From: Lachancea thermotolerans CBS 6340 | Lineage: Eukaryota; Ascomycota; Saccharomycetes; Saccharomycetales; Saccharomycetaceae | DNA length: 64,000 nucleotides | Reading direction: 5' to 3' | NCBI RefSeq assembly: GCF_000142805.1 | Contig: NC_013078.1 | Span: 186,001-250,000, forward strand | Shown: in pieces, positions 46,632-56,292 of the stretch | Numbering within the stretch: the stretch's first letter is position 1 | How the letters are laid out: every line of letters starts with the position of its first letter | Notes under the pieces: generated by a model | What the model saw: the letters and a program-made list of their open reading frames with translations, nothing else | What the model was told of the DNA's origin: nothing | The model's database searches: none | Translations under genes and position numbers: made by a program

Positions 46632-48431
46632 TCAGGTTACTAAAGCTGCTCCGACACCTAAAATAGAGAACACAGTGCTCAATAAGATTGTAAATATACA
46701 AGCTTTCCTCTCCCATGGCTTGATAGAGTCTGCACATAACTTCATGTAAAAAAGGCATGGTAAAATTAGGCAAATCGCAAAACACAGACCTGCGCCAAGA
46801 AACGCGATAAACTTGTCGAACTCTGGGAACTTGATTCCTATTGCTACAAATAACACATTGACAAGAAGCGCATTAAAGGCACACACGATCTTCTTAAAAT
46901 GATATTTGGCGCCTTCAACATTTGTGTCTTCCTGCGACACACCCATCAAGACATTAAAAACCGATGCGATAGGACGGGCACATAAAGGCGCTTTCGCAAC
47001 GGGTATCAAAGCCATTAGCGCAGAAATGGCGACATATGCGTAGTGAGGGTACCCTTCAGTAAGCAAAAGGCTCTTTGTCACCTCATCCTTGACGTCAGTA
47101 CCAAACATGAGGAATCCAACTATGGCCGTTGCAATGTCAGCAGTAGCGGTGATTGAATAGGTGGTCACCAGACACTTTTTGAATTTAGCGGGATGTCTCA
47201 TGTCGCTTTTCAAGTTCGGAAACACAGCGTGGCCCCCCCAGCAAGCGCTGAGTAAACCAATCGAAAGGCAAAACCCCTTAAAGTTTTCAGGCCAAAGAGA
47301 CGTGCTGGCTGGATTTAAAAGGGAACCTGGAGATGAAGACTTGTATAATCCACAGAAAATAATGCAAAACACCGTTCCCAAAGTAGAAGCTATACCCAAT
47401 AGAGAGACGTTTGAGAGGACGCTCAATGGCATAAAAGCCTGAGGGGTAATAGCGAAAAAGGCCACAAGCTTGAAAAAGTTGACAGAGTATTTTGGGAATA
47501 GAGCATTGAGCGAGTCCCCAAAAATAATTATCAAAGCGACGCCAGAGCCTAGAAGATCCAAGGTAAAAAGGAATGAAACTAGCGCGCGACCTTTTGGTCC
47601 GAACGCTGCCGCGCCCAAATCGCCATATGATATCATGGTTGGATCGGTATCAAGACAGCGGGATAGCAATTCAGCACTGCAAAAAGTAGCACCTGCGAAA
47701 ACGAACAATAGTATGGCACCCGCAACAAATCCAGCGTATTTCATTCCCAAAGGCAGTGCGAATAGCCCTATACCAATCAAAACATTGACCGAATTGAAGA
47801 TAGTTTGAGGCCCCGTTGATTGGCCCGCTAACAAGGTTACTATTTTACCATCTTTTCTTTCAACTTGCTTCAACATTATTGACTCTGTGTCGGGATCTAT
47901 CGCATTGTTAAAGTCATTGAAACACAAGGTTGGGCGACGAGAGATCAATTGGTCACTAGAAATGACACTTCTAACAGCCGAGGAACTGTCTTGGTCGTCG
48001 GCAAATGCACTCCCGTCAAATCGACCACTTGTTAGGTCAGTAACAGACGGCCGCACAGATACACCTCTGCCTGAGGTGAGGGCTATAGAAAGTCGCCTGC
48101 CATCGGCAGATGGGGCCAAAGTGTTTGGATCATAAAGTGCATCTTGACCATCTTTGAGGAAAGACCGCTCTTTATCCGTGTTAACCTCGATGTTCATAAA
48201 TGAATTAGCTCTTCTCAAAGACGAAGCGAATCGACCTAAGGAGTTCACTCCACGAAATGAGCCTATGGGATGGTCCAAAATGGACTGTCTCCTTGCGTTA
48301 TCGCAAAAGGCGCCCGGGTCCTCAGGTGAGGATGCCTGAGACGCTCTGTTAACGGGAATTGACATATAATGGACATTTTGTGATGGCCTGTGACGCAACA
48401 GCGAGCTTTGCGTTCCAGCCTCTCCAGGCAT
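46632..48431 (-). CDS. AVT1: Avt1, vacuolar amino-acid transporter
   Basis: The 599-residue protein has a Ser-rich cytosolic N-terminus of about 200 residues, then eleven hydrophobic segments of the amino-acid/auxin permease family, beginning with [20 protein letters not shown]. cerevisiae Avt1 (YJR001W, 602 aa) imports Gln, Ile, Tyr and others into the vacuole using the proton gradient. The open frame begins 11 codons upstream at a GTG; the ATG at 48431 fits the family length. In S. cerevisiae it is the first gene right of CEN10, and here it lies a few kilobases from the centromere. Confidence 0.95.
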   Translation of the reverse strand: MPGEAGTQSSLLRHRPSQNVHYMSIPVNRASQASSPEDPGAFCDNARRQSILDHPIGSFRGVNSLGRFASSLRRANSFMNIEVNTDKERSFLKDGQDALYDPNTLAPSADGRRLSIALTSGRGVSVRPSVTDLTSGRFDGSAFADDQDSSSAVRSVISSDQLISRRPTLCFNDFNNAIDPDTESIMLKQVERKDGKIVTLLAGQSTGPQTIFNSVNVLIGIGLFALPLGMKYAGFVAGAILLFVFAGATFCSAELLSRCLDTDPTMISYGDLGAAAFGPKGRALVSFLFTLDLLGSGVALIIIFGDSLNALFPKYSVNFFKLVAFFAITPQAFMPLSVLSNVSLLGIASTLGTVFCIIFCGLYKSSSPGSLLNPASTSLWPENFKGFCLSIGLLSACWGGHAVFPNLKSDMRHPAKFKKCLVTTYSITATADIATAIVGFLMFGTDVKDEVTKSLLLTEGYPHYAYVAISALMALIPVAKAPLCARPIASVFNVLMGVSQEDTNVEGAKYHFKKIVCAFNALLVNVLFVAIGIKFPEFDKFIAFLGAGLCFAICLILPCLFYMKLCADSIKPWERKACIFTILLSTVFSILGVGAALVT

Positions 48432-48559
48432 TTCGCTATGATCTACACGGGGCTCTTCCAACACAGATCAATATCATATCAGATTTTGAATTTAAACCTC
48501 GAGCCAAAAGATATTGATTCCAAAATTATCATAATTAACGGAATTCTTGAAGTAAAGCA

Positions 48560-49174
48560 TTAAATGAAGCGCTTGCCTCGACCTCTTGCCCTCACCCGAC
48601 CACGTCTATTACCACGCCAGGCATTATGTAAGTGCCTGCCGTGTGGACGGCCGCGCAGGGGCGGATGTGTTCTCGTGGTTGCCCGTCTCATGCGATGGGA
48701 ACCTCTATTAGGGCTTTCTTGATGGAAGGACGGCCGTTTCGGAACTATCTTCAAAGGCTTGCCGCCAAGCTTCGTATTACTGAGTTTAATTGCATCCATG
48801 ACATCCCTCGGCTGAGCGAATTCCACAAAAGCGAATCCTTTTGCGAACCCTGTTAGTTTGTTAATTTGGATTTCAACTCTGTTCACCCTGCTGACGGAAC
48901 CCTTGAAAAACTCTTGCAGCGTCTCTGCATTGATAGACGGGTCTAAGTTACCAACGTAAACTGAGCGGGCATCGGCGCTTTGATCATTAAATCTTGAAAA
49001 ACCGGGGCACCCCGCTCCATGGGCATTCTCTGCCATTCGCTTCTCTATATCCTTTAGGCGGGATGTCTCCTCAGTTATAACATGATAGTAATCGGGTTTG
49101 TTGTCCTGTTGCGAAGAATCGGAGAGGAATTCGTTCATGTGTGGGTAAGAAGTAGTCCATCGAGTATCAGACAT
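48560..49174 (-). CDS. SGN1: Sgn1, poly(A)-binding RRM protein
   Basis: The 204-residue protein has one RRM at about residues 68-145 with RNP2 SVYVGNL and RNP1 KGFAFVEF, and an Arg/Gly/His-rich C-terminal tail (about 150-204). S. cerevisiae Sgn1 (YIR001C, 250 aa) is a cytoplasmic poly(A)-binding-like protein linked to translation initiation through eIF4G genetics. Its fold also resembles Pab2/PABPN1. In S. cerevisiae the name YIR001C shows that it is the first gene right of CEN9, another centromere-proximal position. Shared promoter side with the fasciclin gene, which is divergent. Confidence 0.89.
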   Translation of the reverse strand: MSDTRWTTSYPHMNEFLSDSSQQDNKPDYYHVITEETSRLKDIEKRMAENAHGAGCPGFSRFNDQSADARSVYVGNLDPSINAETLQEFFKGSVSRVNRVEIQINKLTGFAKGFAFVEFAQPRDVMDAIKLSNTKLGGKPLKIVPKRPSFHQESPNRGSHRMRRATTRTHPPLRGRPHGRHLHNAWRGNRRGRVRARGRGKRFI

Positions 49175-49494
49175 CTCGCATTAATTTCTCGCTTAAGTGT
49201 TCATTTGTACGATTTGTAATTTGGTTGAAAGTTTGAAAGCTTACCAATCGTAAAGTACCACATGAGCCAGCGATTTATAGCCCGATAGCATGCGAGGAGA
49301 AACTTGCCAGACCGACATATAGGAAGGTGTTGATATTTCGATGGCGCCGTACTAAACTTTCGTTGCCATCAGGCAAGCGGCTCTCGTTCAGATTTTTGAA
49401 ACCTTAATAATACCCTCATACGATTTTAATTATGAAGAGCTAATCCAAGGGAGCTTAACCAAACTACTGCACATATCATTTTGTGAAATGCGCA
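49175..49494. other. Intergenic, divergent SGN1 / fasciclin-gene promoters
   Basis: The 320 bp hold no clear motif. AT content is about average for the region. An out-of-frame ATG lies at 49488, seven bases before the chosen start of the next gene. Confidence 0.5.
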
Positions 49495-52068
49495 ATGATA
49501 AACATAATATGGCTAGCAATATCTGTTCTTTGGTTGAAACTATTACCGTTCTCAACAGCCACGCCCAAAAGTGGTGATGACGATGACTTCCCGTTTACAA
49601 CTGTGGTTGACTATCTTTGGCAGAACGCAGAGTTTTCGACTTTCTTAAGAGTGTTACAGAAAGATGGCCTTATCCCTTACCTGAATGAACTCGACAATTT
49701 TACAATTTTTGCCCCTATTAATTCCGCGTTTGCTCAATCGAATCAGAACACAGTTTTGGATCATTACTTACTCCAGAACCACGTTCTCGACTTCGAGAAG
49801 TACGGCTCAGGGACGCACGTTCTGACCCTAAACGATAGCAGACCTCATTTAATTGAGAAAAGAACAGACGGTGCCTGGAAGATAAATGGCGTTTCTGTTC
49901 TAAAAGAAATTCTCAAGCCATCAATGCAGAACGCGGTCCTTTATAGCATTACATCTTTGATTTCTGGTACCCTGGAGTTGGAGGACCTCATAGAAAAATC
50001 AGCAAACATTTCGTCATTTTCTATGCTTCTTGATAGGGTTGTCTTTGGGAACCTTCAAGTTTTTGACAACAAAACTCTCATAATACCCAAAGACTCTGCG
50101 TTCAACGCATCGTTCAACGACATAGAACTTGAGTACCTTTTGGGCCCAACTGATACCGCGATTTCAAATCCCCACTTATTGAAAACGTATAAAAACAGAA
50201 AGAAGGACCAAAACTTTCTATTTGAGAGGCTGCTTGTTGACGGCATTCTCGGCGGCGATATTAACAAAACTGATGCTTTGAATCTCGACAACGAGCTCTT
50301 GAATTTCGAGTCACACGAAAACGGTACAGTAATCTCTGTGAACAACACGTTTTCTGCTTTGAGCAATCAACTATATACCAAGGGCATTGCGCATATGTTC
50401 TCAAAGCTAGACTTTTTGCCAAGTCATCTAAGTTTTACCGCTGAAAAGTACCTCATCGGTTTAGGGGCAGATCGCTTCGTAGAAGAGATTTATATGCGGA
50501 AGCTTGATCACCTCATCAATGGTGCTCACGACAGAAATCTTACCATTTTTGTGTCAGTCGAATCCAGCAATGAGGGCTCTGGTTTCTCGAAGAGCAGTCT
50601 ACTTTACCATTTTGTTGACGACCAAGTCGACTTGACGGATTACGCGCTACCGACTTCTTCGAAGCGGCTTTACGACACAATGTTTTGTTCCTCCAATAAG
50701 AGGCTAGGGGGCGAATGCCAACGCCTAAAAATTGAAAGAAGTTCAAGAGGCAAGCAACGTGTCTTGATAAACGGAAAATACTGCCTGAAAAGCCTAGAAC
50801 CTATCAAGGTCGGCAATACTTCTATCTATTTATTGGAAAATGATGTCACCCTCCCGGCAGACCTTTTGTCATCAATAGATCCCTTTTCAGGGTGCTCAAA
50901 ATCTCTTCATTTCCTTGATGAACTGAACCTTTTGGAGCTCAGGCCAAATAACCAAGGGTACACTGTTCTTTTGCCCTGTTTTGACTCTTGGGATTATTTT
51001 GATCTTAATCTCGATTACCTCGAGCATAACATAACTGCCCTCAACCTAATTATGAAAAACTATATTCTCAATGGGCTTATTTACACAGACAGCAAAGAGC
51101 AGACTCTCGAGACGAGAAATTTCTATAATGAACTCATACAGGTTGAGATTCTAGGCCGCGAGAGCGATAGCTCTCAATTTGCTATGAACTTGAGCACAGT
51201 CGCAGGGCCAGTAACTCTTAAGAATGGTGCGGACACTTTTTTCGATCGAGGTGTGCTCCATCCAATGGAAAGAGTTTTTTTTCCTAAATCGCTTGATATT
51301 ACTTTGCTCAACCTGCTGGAGACGACGAAGTCGTTTGAATTTCTAAGTTTCTTAGAGAATTTTCCTGAGTTTGATAATATTGTGCATCAAGGAAAGCCAT
51401 CCTCAATTTTAGTACCAACCTCACAATCTTTGCTGCTTGATGATATAAGCTTGGACTCGTCTAGATTGAAGGAGTTTCTGGAATTGCATATTATCCCAGC
51501 CAACTCAACCGAAGCGCTATTGAACTGCCAATCAAATATACAAACCTTACATGGCGAGTACCTACAATGTCGTGAGAGTTCTTCAAACACGCATCTTTTA
51601 AGGTTCAAAAGCGGCCTGGATAAAGAAGTCCGGGTTCTTCGAAAGGGCTGTGCCTCTACTGATAACAACACTTGTGTATTTGTGATCGATCAACCTTTAT
51701 CTCTAAGCTGGCTGGACCAAGCGAGATATCAGATTGGGCTTCCGGGTATTGCGTTTGCAGTGGGTATGCTACTAGGTGTTCTTGGTATATTCAGTCTTTT
51801 GAGTTGCACTTTGATGTTATTTATGAGAAGGCGCAACGTTGAAGACCGGGGTAGCGGGCAGGTTTACAACGAGCAAGAAGGGCTTTTGAGTTCGCAGCCG
51901 CAGCCTCAGCAACCTTATTCATCGATGAATATGAGCACGCCACCCCCGACAGCAGCTCAAAGAAATTCATCCAAAAACGATACCAACTCGAGGTCAAGAA
52001 TATTTGAAAATTCTTACTCTATGCATTCCTCGAGAAATCCAGTATCCATTCAGCAAAACAGAGGTTGA
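49495..52068 (+). CDS. YLR001C: Fasciclin-domain vacuolar membrane protein (YLR001C ortholog)
   Basis: The 857-residue protein has a signal sequence (MINIIWLAISVLWLKLLPFS), several fasciclin (FAS1) domains with the TIFAPINSAF motif near residues 70-80 and repeats later, many N-glycosylation sites, a single membrane segment near residues 748-775 (GIAFAVGMLLGVLGIFSLLSC) and a Pro/Ser/Gln-rich tail. S. cerevisiae YLR001C has about 862 residues and is described as vacuolar with unknown function. It starts at the ATG at 49495; the frame is open to a GTG at 49483. In S. cerevisiae it is the first gene right of CEN12. Here the centromere follows it directly. Confidence 0.9.
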   Translation: MINIIWLAISVLWLKLLPFSTATPKSGDDDDFPFTTVVDYLWQNAEFSTFLRVLQKDGLIPYLNELDNFTIFAPINSAFAQSNQNTVLDHYLLQNHVLDFEKYGSGTHVLTLNDSRPHLIEKRTDGAWKINGVSVLKEILKPSMQNAVLYSITSLISGTLELEDLIEKSANISSFSMLLDRVVFGNLQVFDNKTLIIPKDSAFNASFNDIELEYLLGPTDTAISNPHLLKTYKNRKKDQNFLFERLLVDGILGGDINKTDALNLDNELLNFESHENGTVISVNNTFSALSNQLYTKGIAHMFSKLDFLPSHLSFTAEKYLIGLGADRFVEEIYMRKLDHLINGAHDRNLTIFVSVESSNEGSGFSKSSLLYHFVDDQVDLTDYALPTSSKRLYDTMFCSSNKRLGGECQRLKIERSSRGKQRVLINGKYCLKSLEPIKVGNTSIYLLENDVTLPADLLSSIDPFSGCSKSLHFLDELNLLELRPNNQGYTVLLPCFDSWDYFDLNLDYLEHNITALNLIMKNYILNGLIYTDSKEQTLETRNFYNELIQVEILGRESDSSQFAMNLSTVAGPVTLKNGADTFFDRGVLHPMERVFFPKSLDITLLNLLETTKSFEFLSFLENFPEFDNIVHQGKPSSILVPTSQSLLLDDISLDSSRLKEFLELHIIPANSTEALLNCQSNIQTLHGEYLQCRESSSNTHLLRFKSGLDKEVRVLRKGCASTDNNTCVFVIDQPLSLSWLDQARYQIGLPGIAFAVGMLLGVLGIFSLLSCTLMLFMRRRNVEDRGSGQVYNEQEGLLSSQPQPQQPYSSMNMSTPPPTAAQRNSSKNDTNSRSRIFENSYSMHSSRNPVSIQQNRG

Positions 52069-52391
52069 AAGTAGAAATTCTTAAAGTATTAAATATTTCC
52101 CTATCTTCTATAAACTCTTAGGAGGCTCATGATAATTCTGGCAGAATCTTTGTAATTAAGTTTTTAGATAAGAGCTCTTTGATAATTTTTTGCGTTCGGA
52201 ACTGATAAACATTACTTTATTTTACAAGCTTGAATACTTGCGCTTATAGTAGCTATAAATGCAAGTTATAAAAAATAAATTTATAGATCTCTTAAGTTGT
52301 AGATCACGTGTGTGTACGCCATAAAAAATGACGCTCTATTAATTTTTGATTTTATATTTCGTTTAAAATACTAATTTGGACTACTTACCAT
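52069..52391. other. Intergenic region containing the centromere
   Basis: The 323 bp between the stops of the fasciclin gene and DNM1 (convergent) are AT-rich and carry CDEIII, CDEII and CDEI in order on the minus strand. No other gene is needed to explain the space. Confidence 0.8.
52184..52310 (-). other. Point centromere (CDEI-CDEII-CDEIII)
   Basis: On the minus strand CDEIII spans about 52211 down to 52187, reading TGTTTATCAGTTCCGAACGC then AAAAA. It matches the S. cerevisiae consensus TGTTTWTGNTTTCCGAAA with the essential central CCG. CDEII is the 91 bases 52212-52302; I count 22 G/C, so 76 percent A/T, lower than the roughly 90 percent of S. cerevisiae. The CDEI core CACGTG, the Cbf1 site, is 52305-52310; the full RTCACRTG octamer ATCACGTG (52303-52310) reads on the plus strand. 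The neighbours are those of S. cerevisiae CEN12 (YLR001C, DNM1), with those of CEN10 (AVT1, PRE3) just outside, which independently predicts a centromere here. CBF3 and Cse4 binding are inferred. Confidence 0.9.
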
Positions 52392-54707
52392 TTATAGAAT
52401 GTCGCCTATGATTTTTGATGCTTCTTTGTAGGTATCTAGCAACTTGACACACTTCTCTCTGTCTTGTGCCAAGTTTTGGTCTTCTAATAGTAATTCCTCG
52501 AACAAAGACTCTTTATACAGTTTTGTCACAAGGCGATTCTGAATTATCTCCTTTGAGAAATTGACAAGAAGGCACATTACTGCCTTAGGAATCTGATCCT
52601 GAATCATCTCTCTAACGATACCAAAATAAGAGATGATTAGCCTCCTGATAAGCTCACATTCTAACTCTTCTCTTTCGGTCAGCTTGGGTTCATCGAAAGT
52701 CCTTTCAGTCGTAGAACCATTTATTTGTAGCTTTTCAAAATCTGATGAAGGAGGAGCATTTTCTGCTTGATCAAAACTGTGTGAGCCTGGAAATTGACCA
52801 TTCTCTGGGAATTTGGTGAAGTGACCGGACTTTTGTTGATCTTTCCCGAAAAAGTAGTTCAGAAAGGAATCCTTGGACTCTTTACTAGGAATCCTCTCTT
52901 CCTCTTCGGAGGAAGCTTCACTAGGAGTTGAAGATTCTGGAATCTCTTTCCCTGTTGCATTTGAAAACTGGAGTTCAGCATCCTTTCTGGAGAGTTCCTT
53001 GACGAGAGATATCTTAGCATTTTCAAGATCCGACTTCCCAGGTGTTGCCTTCTGTTTATTCTTTTTGGCTTCAGCAATGTCGGACATAGCATCGGTAGCA
53101 CTCAGGAAGTTAGGGTGATTGGTGTTGATGTAGGCCCGGTGGATGTCAATTAAGCTTTCAACATAAGAACGAGTGGGCCCAAGCCTTTCTCTTAGCAGCT
53201 CGCTAACGACTTCAATGAGCTTGGCCTGTAGTTTAGGATACCTTGCGAGCTCGGGCGATCCGCAATTGTGGCATATTTTCATTAGCTCTTCGTAGACCAT
53301 TTCCACACATCGTTGAGAGGGCTCGAGTAGGAGATATATTTGAGGTTTCACAAGCAAGTCAAACGCAAGCTCAGGAACAAACAGGGAAGGACGTGGCCCG
53401 GTCGAGTTCCGAATCGCCGTCCGAATATCTGCCGTGGATAAGTTAGACGTCGGATTTATTGATTCAAGCGAGTGCCCAAAAATATTATTGTAAATGTAGT
53501 AAATCCTCGCGCCCCCACAAAGTTCTTTCGTACTAATATCAGATGATGTGCCTTCGATGGAGGAAACAAAACGTGCTGCAAATTTATTCATAAGCTGCAA
53601 TACTAGCCCCGCTCGGTTTTCTTTTGTAATTATTCCACTACCGCCATATGTCGCTAATTCTTGTTCTGTCTGTCCCATCAAGGTATTCAGTCTCGCCTTT
53701 ATGTCTGGCAGTTTGTCACGAATATGATTCATTAAGATGTGATTTAGTAGCTTAGCCAGGTATCTTGTCCCGCATTTCGTCGATATTGTTCTATAAACAG
53801 GATGACGAGTGAAAAAGATCTCTTCGTTGTTCAGCGCTTCCTCAACACTTCTATTCGCTTGTATGTCCTGTTGCGATCTATTCACAATTCCCACGAAACC
53901 CAATTTCAAGGGATATAATTTACCTGAAAGAATGTCTAAAGCATTTGTTCCGCTATCCATTAAATCCATTTTGGTAATCACACCAATTGTTCTTTTCCCA
54001 TGAGGGTCCACATCTCTAGCCAACTTGAGTGATTCGGAATTGACGAGGTCAACGTTAGCCGGGGATATGGCGAGGATGATGCAATTAGGTTTTGCGACAT
54101 GTTCCAAAATCAAGTTTTTAATTTGCTTTTCGATGTCCGCTGGTTGTTCACCAATAGGTACCTTGGTGATCCCTGGCAGGTCTACGAGTGTCAAATTTAG
54201 AACCCTCGGTGAGAAAACTTTGAGGTTGATAGGTATACGGCTAATCCCTTTGTTTTTTCCTGCGATTCGGGCTGTTTCATTTTCGATCTCTTGTCTTATT
54301 TCACCAAAATCATAGAAGCGGCGACCAGGCAAATGCAGGAACTCGCCCCACTCATCCTTGGTTGTGGGCTCGAAACCTTGGCTTTTTCTAAGGTGATCTT
54401 CCAGAGTTAGCTCACCTTTAGTGTCACTAGTGTCGTAATTCTGGCCATGGATATCCTGGTACTCGTTGATTAAAGGAGAATTCGGAGAGATGTTGTTAAG
54501 TTGAAGGACCAATGGGCGTCTGGTGACAATCCCCGTTCCTCTGGGTAAAAAGTCTTTTCCTACAAGTGTCTCCAAGATGGACGACTTGCCAGAGGATTGA
54601 GATCCAATCACCGCTAGAACGGGAAGGTCTAAGGTGTCAATGCCGGCATCGTACATAACATCTTGCAGTTTGTTCACTGTTGGGATGAGGTCTTCCAAGC
54701 TTGCCAT
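52392..54707 (-). CDS. DNM1: Dnm1, dynamin-related mitochondrial fission GTPase
   Basis: The 771-residue protein has a dynamin GTPase domain at about 1-330: P-loop GSQSSGKSS at residues 35-43, switch threonines in RGTGIVTRRP, DLPG, and TKMD. A middle domain, a variable insert (about 535-650) and a GTPase-effector domain at about 680-771 follow. S. cerevisiae Dnm1 (YLL001W) has 757 residues. It assembles on mitochondria and peroxisomes through Fis1, Mdv1 and Caf4 and drives fission. The two paralogs Vps1 and Mgm1 differ in their N-terminus. In S. cerevisiae it is the first gene left of CEN12; the centromere is 182-208 bp from its stop here. Confidence 0.97.
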   Translation of the reverse strand: MASLEDLIPTVNKLQDVMYDAGIDTLDLPVLAVIGSQSSGKSSILETLVGKDFLPRGTGIVTRRPLVLQLNNISPNSPLINEYQDIHGQNYDTSDTKGELTLEDHLRKSQGFEPTTKDEWGEFLHLPGRRFYDFGEIRQEIENETARIAGKNKGISRIPINLKVFSPRVLNLTLVDLPGITKVPIGEQPADIEKQIKNLILEHVAKPNCIILAISPANVDLVNSESLKLARDVDPHGKRTIGVITKMDLMDSGTNALDILSGKLYPLKLGFVGIVNRSQQDIQANRSVEEALNNEEIFFTRHPVYRTISTKCGTRYLAKLLNHILMNHIRDKLPDIKARLNTLMGQTEQELATYGGSGIITKENRAGLVLQLMNKFAARFVSSIEGTSSDISTKELCGGARIYYIYNNIFGHSLESINPTSNLSTADIRTAIRNSTGPRPSLFVPELAFDLLVKPQIYLLLEPSQRCVEMVYEELMKICHNCGSPELARYPKLQAKLIEVVSELLRERLGPTRSYVESLIDIHRAYINTNHPNFLSATDAMSDIAEAKKNKQKATPGKSDLENAKISLVKELSRKDAELQFSNATGKEIPESSTPSEASSEEEERIPSKESKDSFLNYFFGKDQQKSGHFTKFPENGQFPGSHSFDQAENAPPSSDFEKLQINGSTTERTFDEPKLTEREELECELIRRLIISYFGIVREMIQDQIPKAVMCLLVNFSKEIIQNRLVTKLYKESLFEELLLEDQNLAQDREKCVKLLDTYKEASKIIGDIL

Positions 54708-54889
54708 TTTTAGAATTAGTCGCTGCTTGTCCTAGTTCAAATGTCGCTACGCAATGTACCAGTTTTTCTTATAAACAAAATTTAGGTCGAGTAAAGTGAT
54801 GCATATGGCAAGTTCCTACAAAAAGAGATCTTAACCAATCAAATTATGATCGTGGTGAGTGACTGTAAATGGCCCATACACAGTGGACT

Positions 54890-56173
54890 CTAGATTGACT
54901 TCTTGACCTTCCTACGCACTGTCAAAGTATTCAGGGGACGGACTGGGGCATTTCTATCCGAACCAGTACCTTTCGAACCTGGCTCACTGCTTTTGCGACA
55001 GCCCCGAATCTCTAAGAGACTTCTTTGCATCCGCAAATGGAGGAAATCCCGTAGATTTGCGTAGGCCTCATAAGCGCCCTCAGATGTATCATATTGCTCC
55101 CCAACAATGTAGCTTTTAACTATACTGAAAACTTTTTTGCTTGGCATCACTATAACTTCATTGTTGTGGGGCCCAAAACACTTTTTAGGGATTCGGCCGT
55201 CCACGCCAATCACAGAAACCGTGCAACCCAGCCGAAATTCCTGCTGGACTTGTAGCTCCACCCAGAAATCAGATAGACGTACCTTTTTGGCTCGATTTTC
55301 TTCAACAACCTGTTCCAAGAAACGGCCTTTTGGGTCGTCTGGAAAAACCGGGATTGCGAAAATAGCTAGTTCACTGGATTTGCCGCTAAATATATCGCCA
55401 ACCCTCCAAAACGGAGCCTTGTTGTTGCTTAAATACCTAAGAGTTCGTGATTCTTCTTCACCCGGGATCTGCAATGTAGCCTTTGTGCCACTGTCAAAGT
55501 GTCTCACTAGGATCTTGTCAATGACGGAAAGCCACCAACGAAGTAACTGCTCGCCGGATAAAATATGCTTTTTAGGATTACGAGAGGACTCCGAGAAGAG
55601 GTACTGTGGTTCAGACCTTGTAAAAAGGCAGATTTTACAGGTCCAGTCTGGATCTTTGCCCTCAATGTTGCGGAAGAAGCCTCTGTTTGGGCAGTTATCG
55701 CCCTTCTTGCTGTCGTGCCTTGCTTTTAGTATCTTCAAAGCTCTTTTTGTAGTTGTGCACCGCGTAATGGAAGGCCCGCATCCTGGTGAGGTTCCCGAGA
55801 CTTTTATTTCTTTAGATAAATAGTGTGAAGGGTCCAAAGTGACAATGTAGTCAAGTATCGCTGTTGTTATGTCTTTAACAGATATTTTCTCGTCGCAGTA
55901 TCCGTTAGTGTCTGCTTTTGAAACGAAGATAAGCTTCTCAATAGCCTTTGAGGACTCAATTGTCAAGTAGACAAACAATTCCAGGCTGTAAAAGATCTTC
56001 TCATCAGCGCCCAGCCCAAAAAAATGTTGAACCTTAACAACTGTCTGCGTGCAGTCGGAGCGCTGTTGGACAAAAACTGAGTGGCTTTCTTTTGGGGGGC
56101 TTTGCAAATGCAAAAGCTCGAACTTTTTGTTTTCAGGGAGTACGCGTGACAAGAGATTCTCAAGAGAACTCAT
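54890..56173 (-). CDS. RTT109: Rtt109, histone H3 acetyltransferase
   Basis: The 427-residue protein is a KAT11-type acetyltransferase. S. cerevisiae Rtt109 (YLL002W, 436 aa) acetylates H3 on Lys56 and Lys9 with Asf1 and Vps75, in replication-coupled nucleosome assembly. The DDPKGRFL block at residues 279-286 is the place of the S. cerevisiae Asp287-Asp288-Lys290 trio involved in catalysis, and is preserved. A basic Lys/Arg tail closes the protein. Its start ATG at 56173 (MSSLEN) is the first of the frame. It is tandem with DNM1 and with PRE3 upstream. Confidence 0.95.
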   Translation of the reverse strand: MSSLENLLSRVLPENKKFELLHLQSPPKESHSVFVQQRSDCTQTVVKVQHFFGLGADEKIFYSLELFVYLTIESSKAIEKLIFVSKADTNGYCDEKISVKDITTAILDYIVTLDPSHYLSKEIKVSGTSPGCGPSITRCTTTKRALKILKARHDSKKGDNCPNRGFFRNIEGKDPDWTCKICLFTRSEPQYLFSESSRNPKKHILSGEQLLRWWLSVIDKILVRHFDSGTKATLQIPGEEESRTLRYLSNNKAPFWRVGDIFSGKSSELAIFAIPVFPDDPKGRFLEQVVEENRAKKVRLSDFWVELQVQQEFRLGCTVSVIGVDGRIPKKCFGPHNNEVIVMPSKKVFSIVKSYIVGEQYDTSEGAYEAYANLRDFLHLRMQRSLLEIRGCRKSSEPGSKGTGSDRNAPVRPLNTLTVRRKVKKSI

Positions 56174-56292
56174 TACATGAGATGATAAGTTTCAAAACTT
56201 TCAAGATTAACCAAAAGCATCTAAAGCGAAATGAGTACTCATGTTGTGCTGAAATCTCTTCGTACGTATATATGGTCTTACCTAATCCCACG

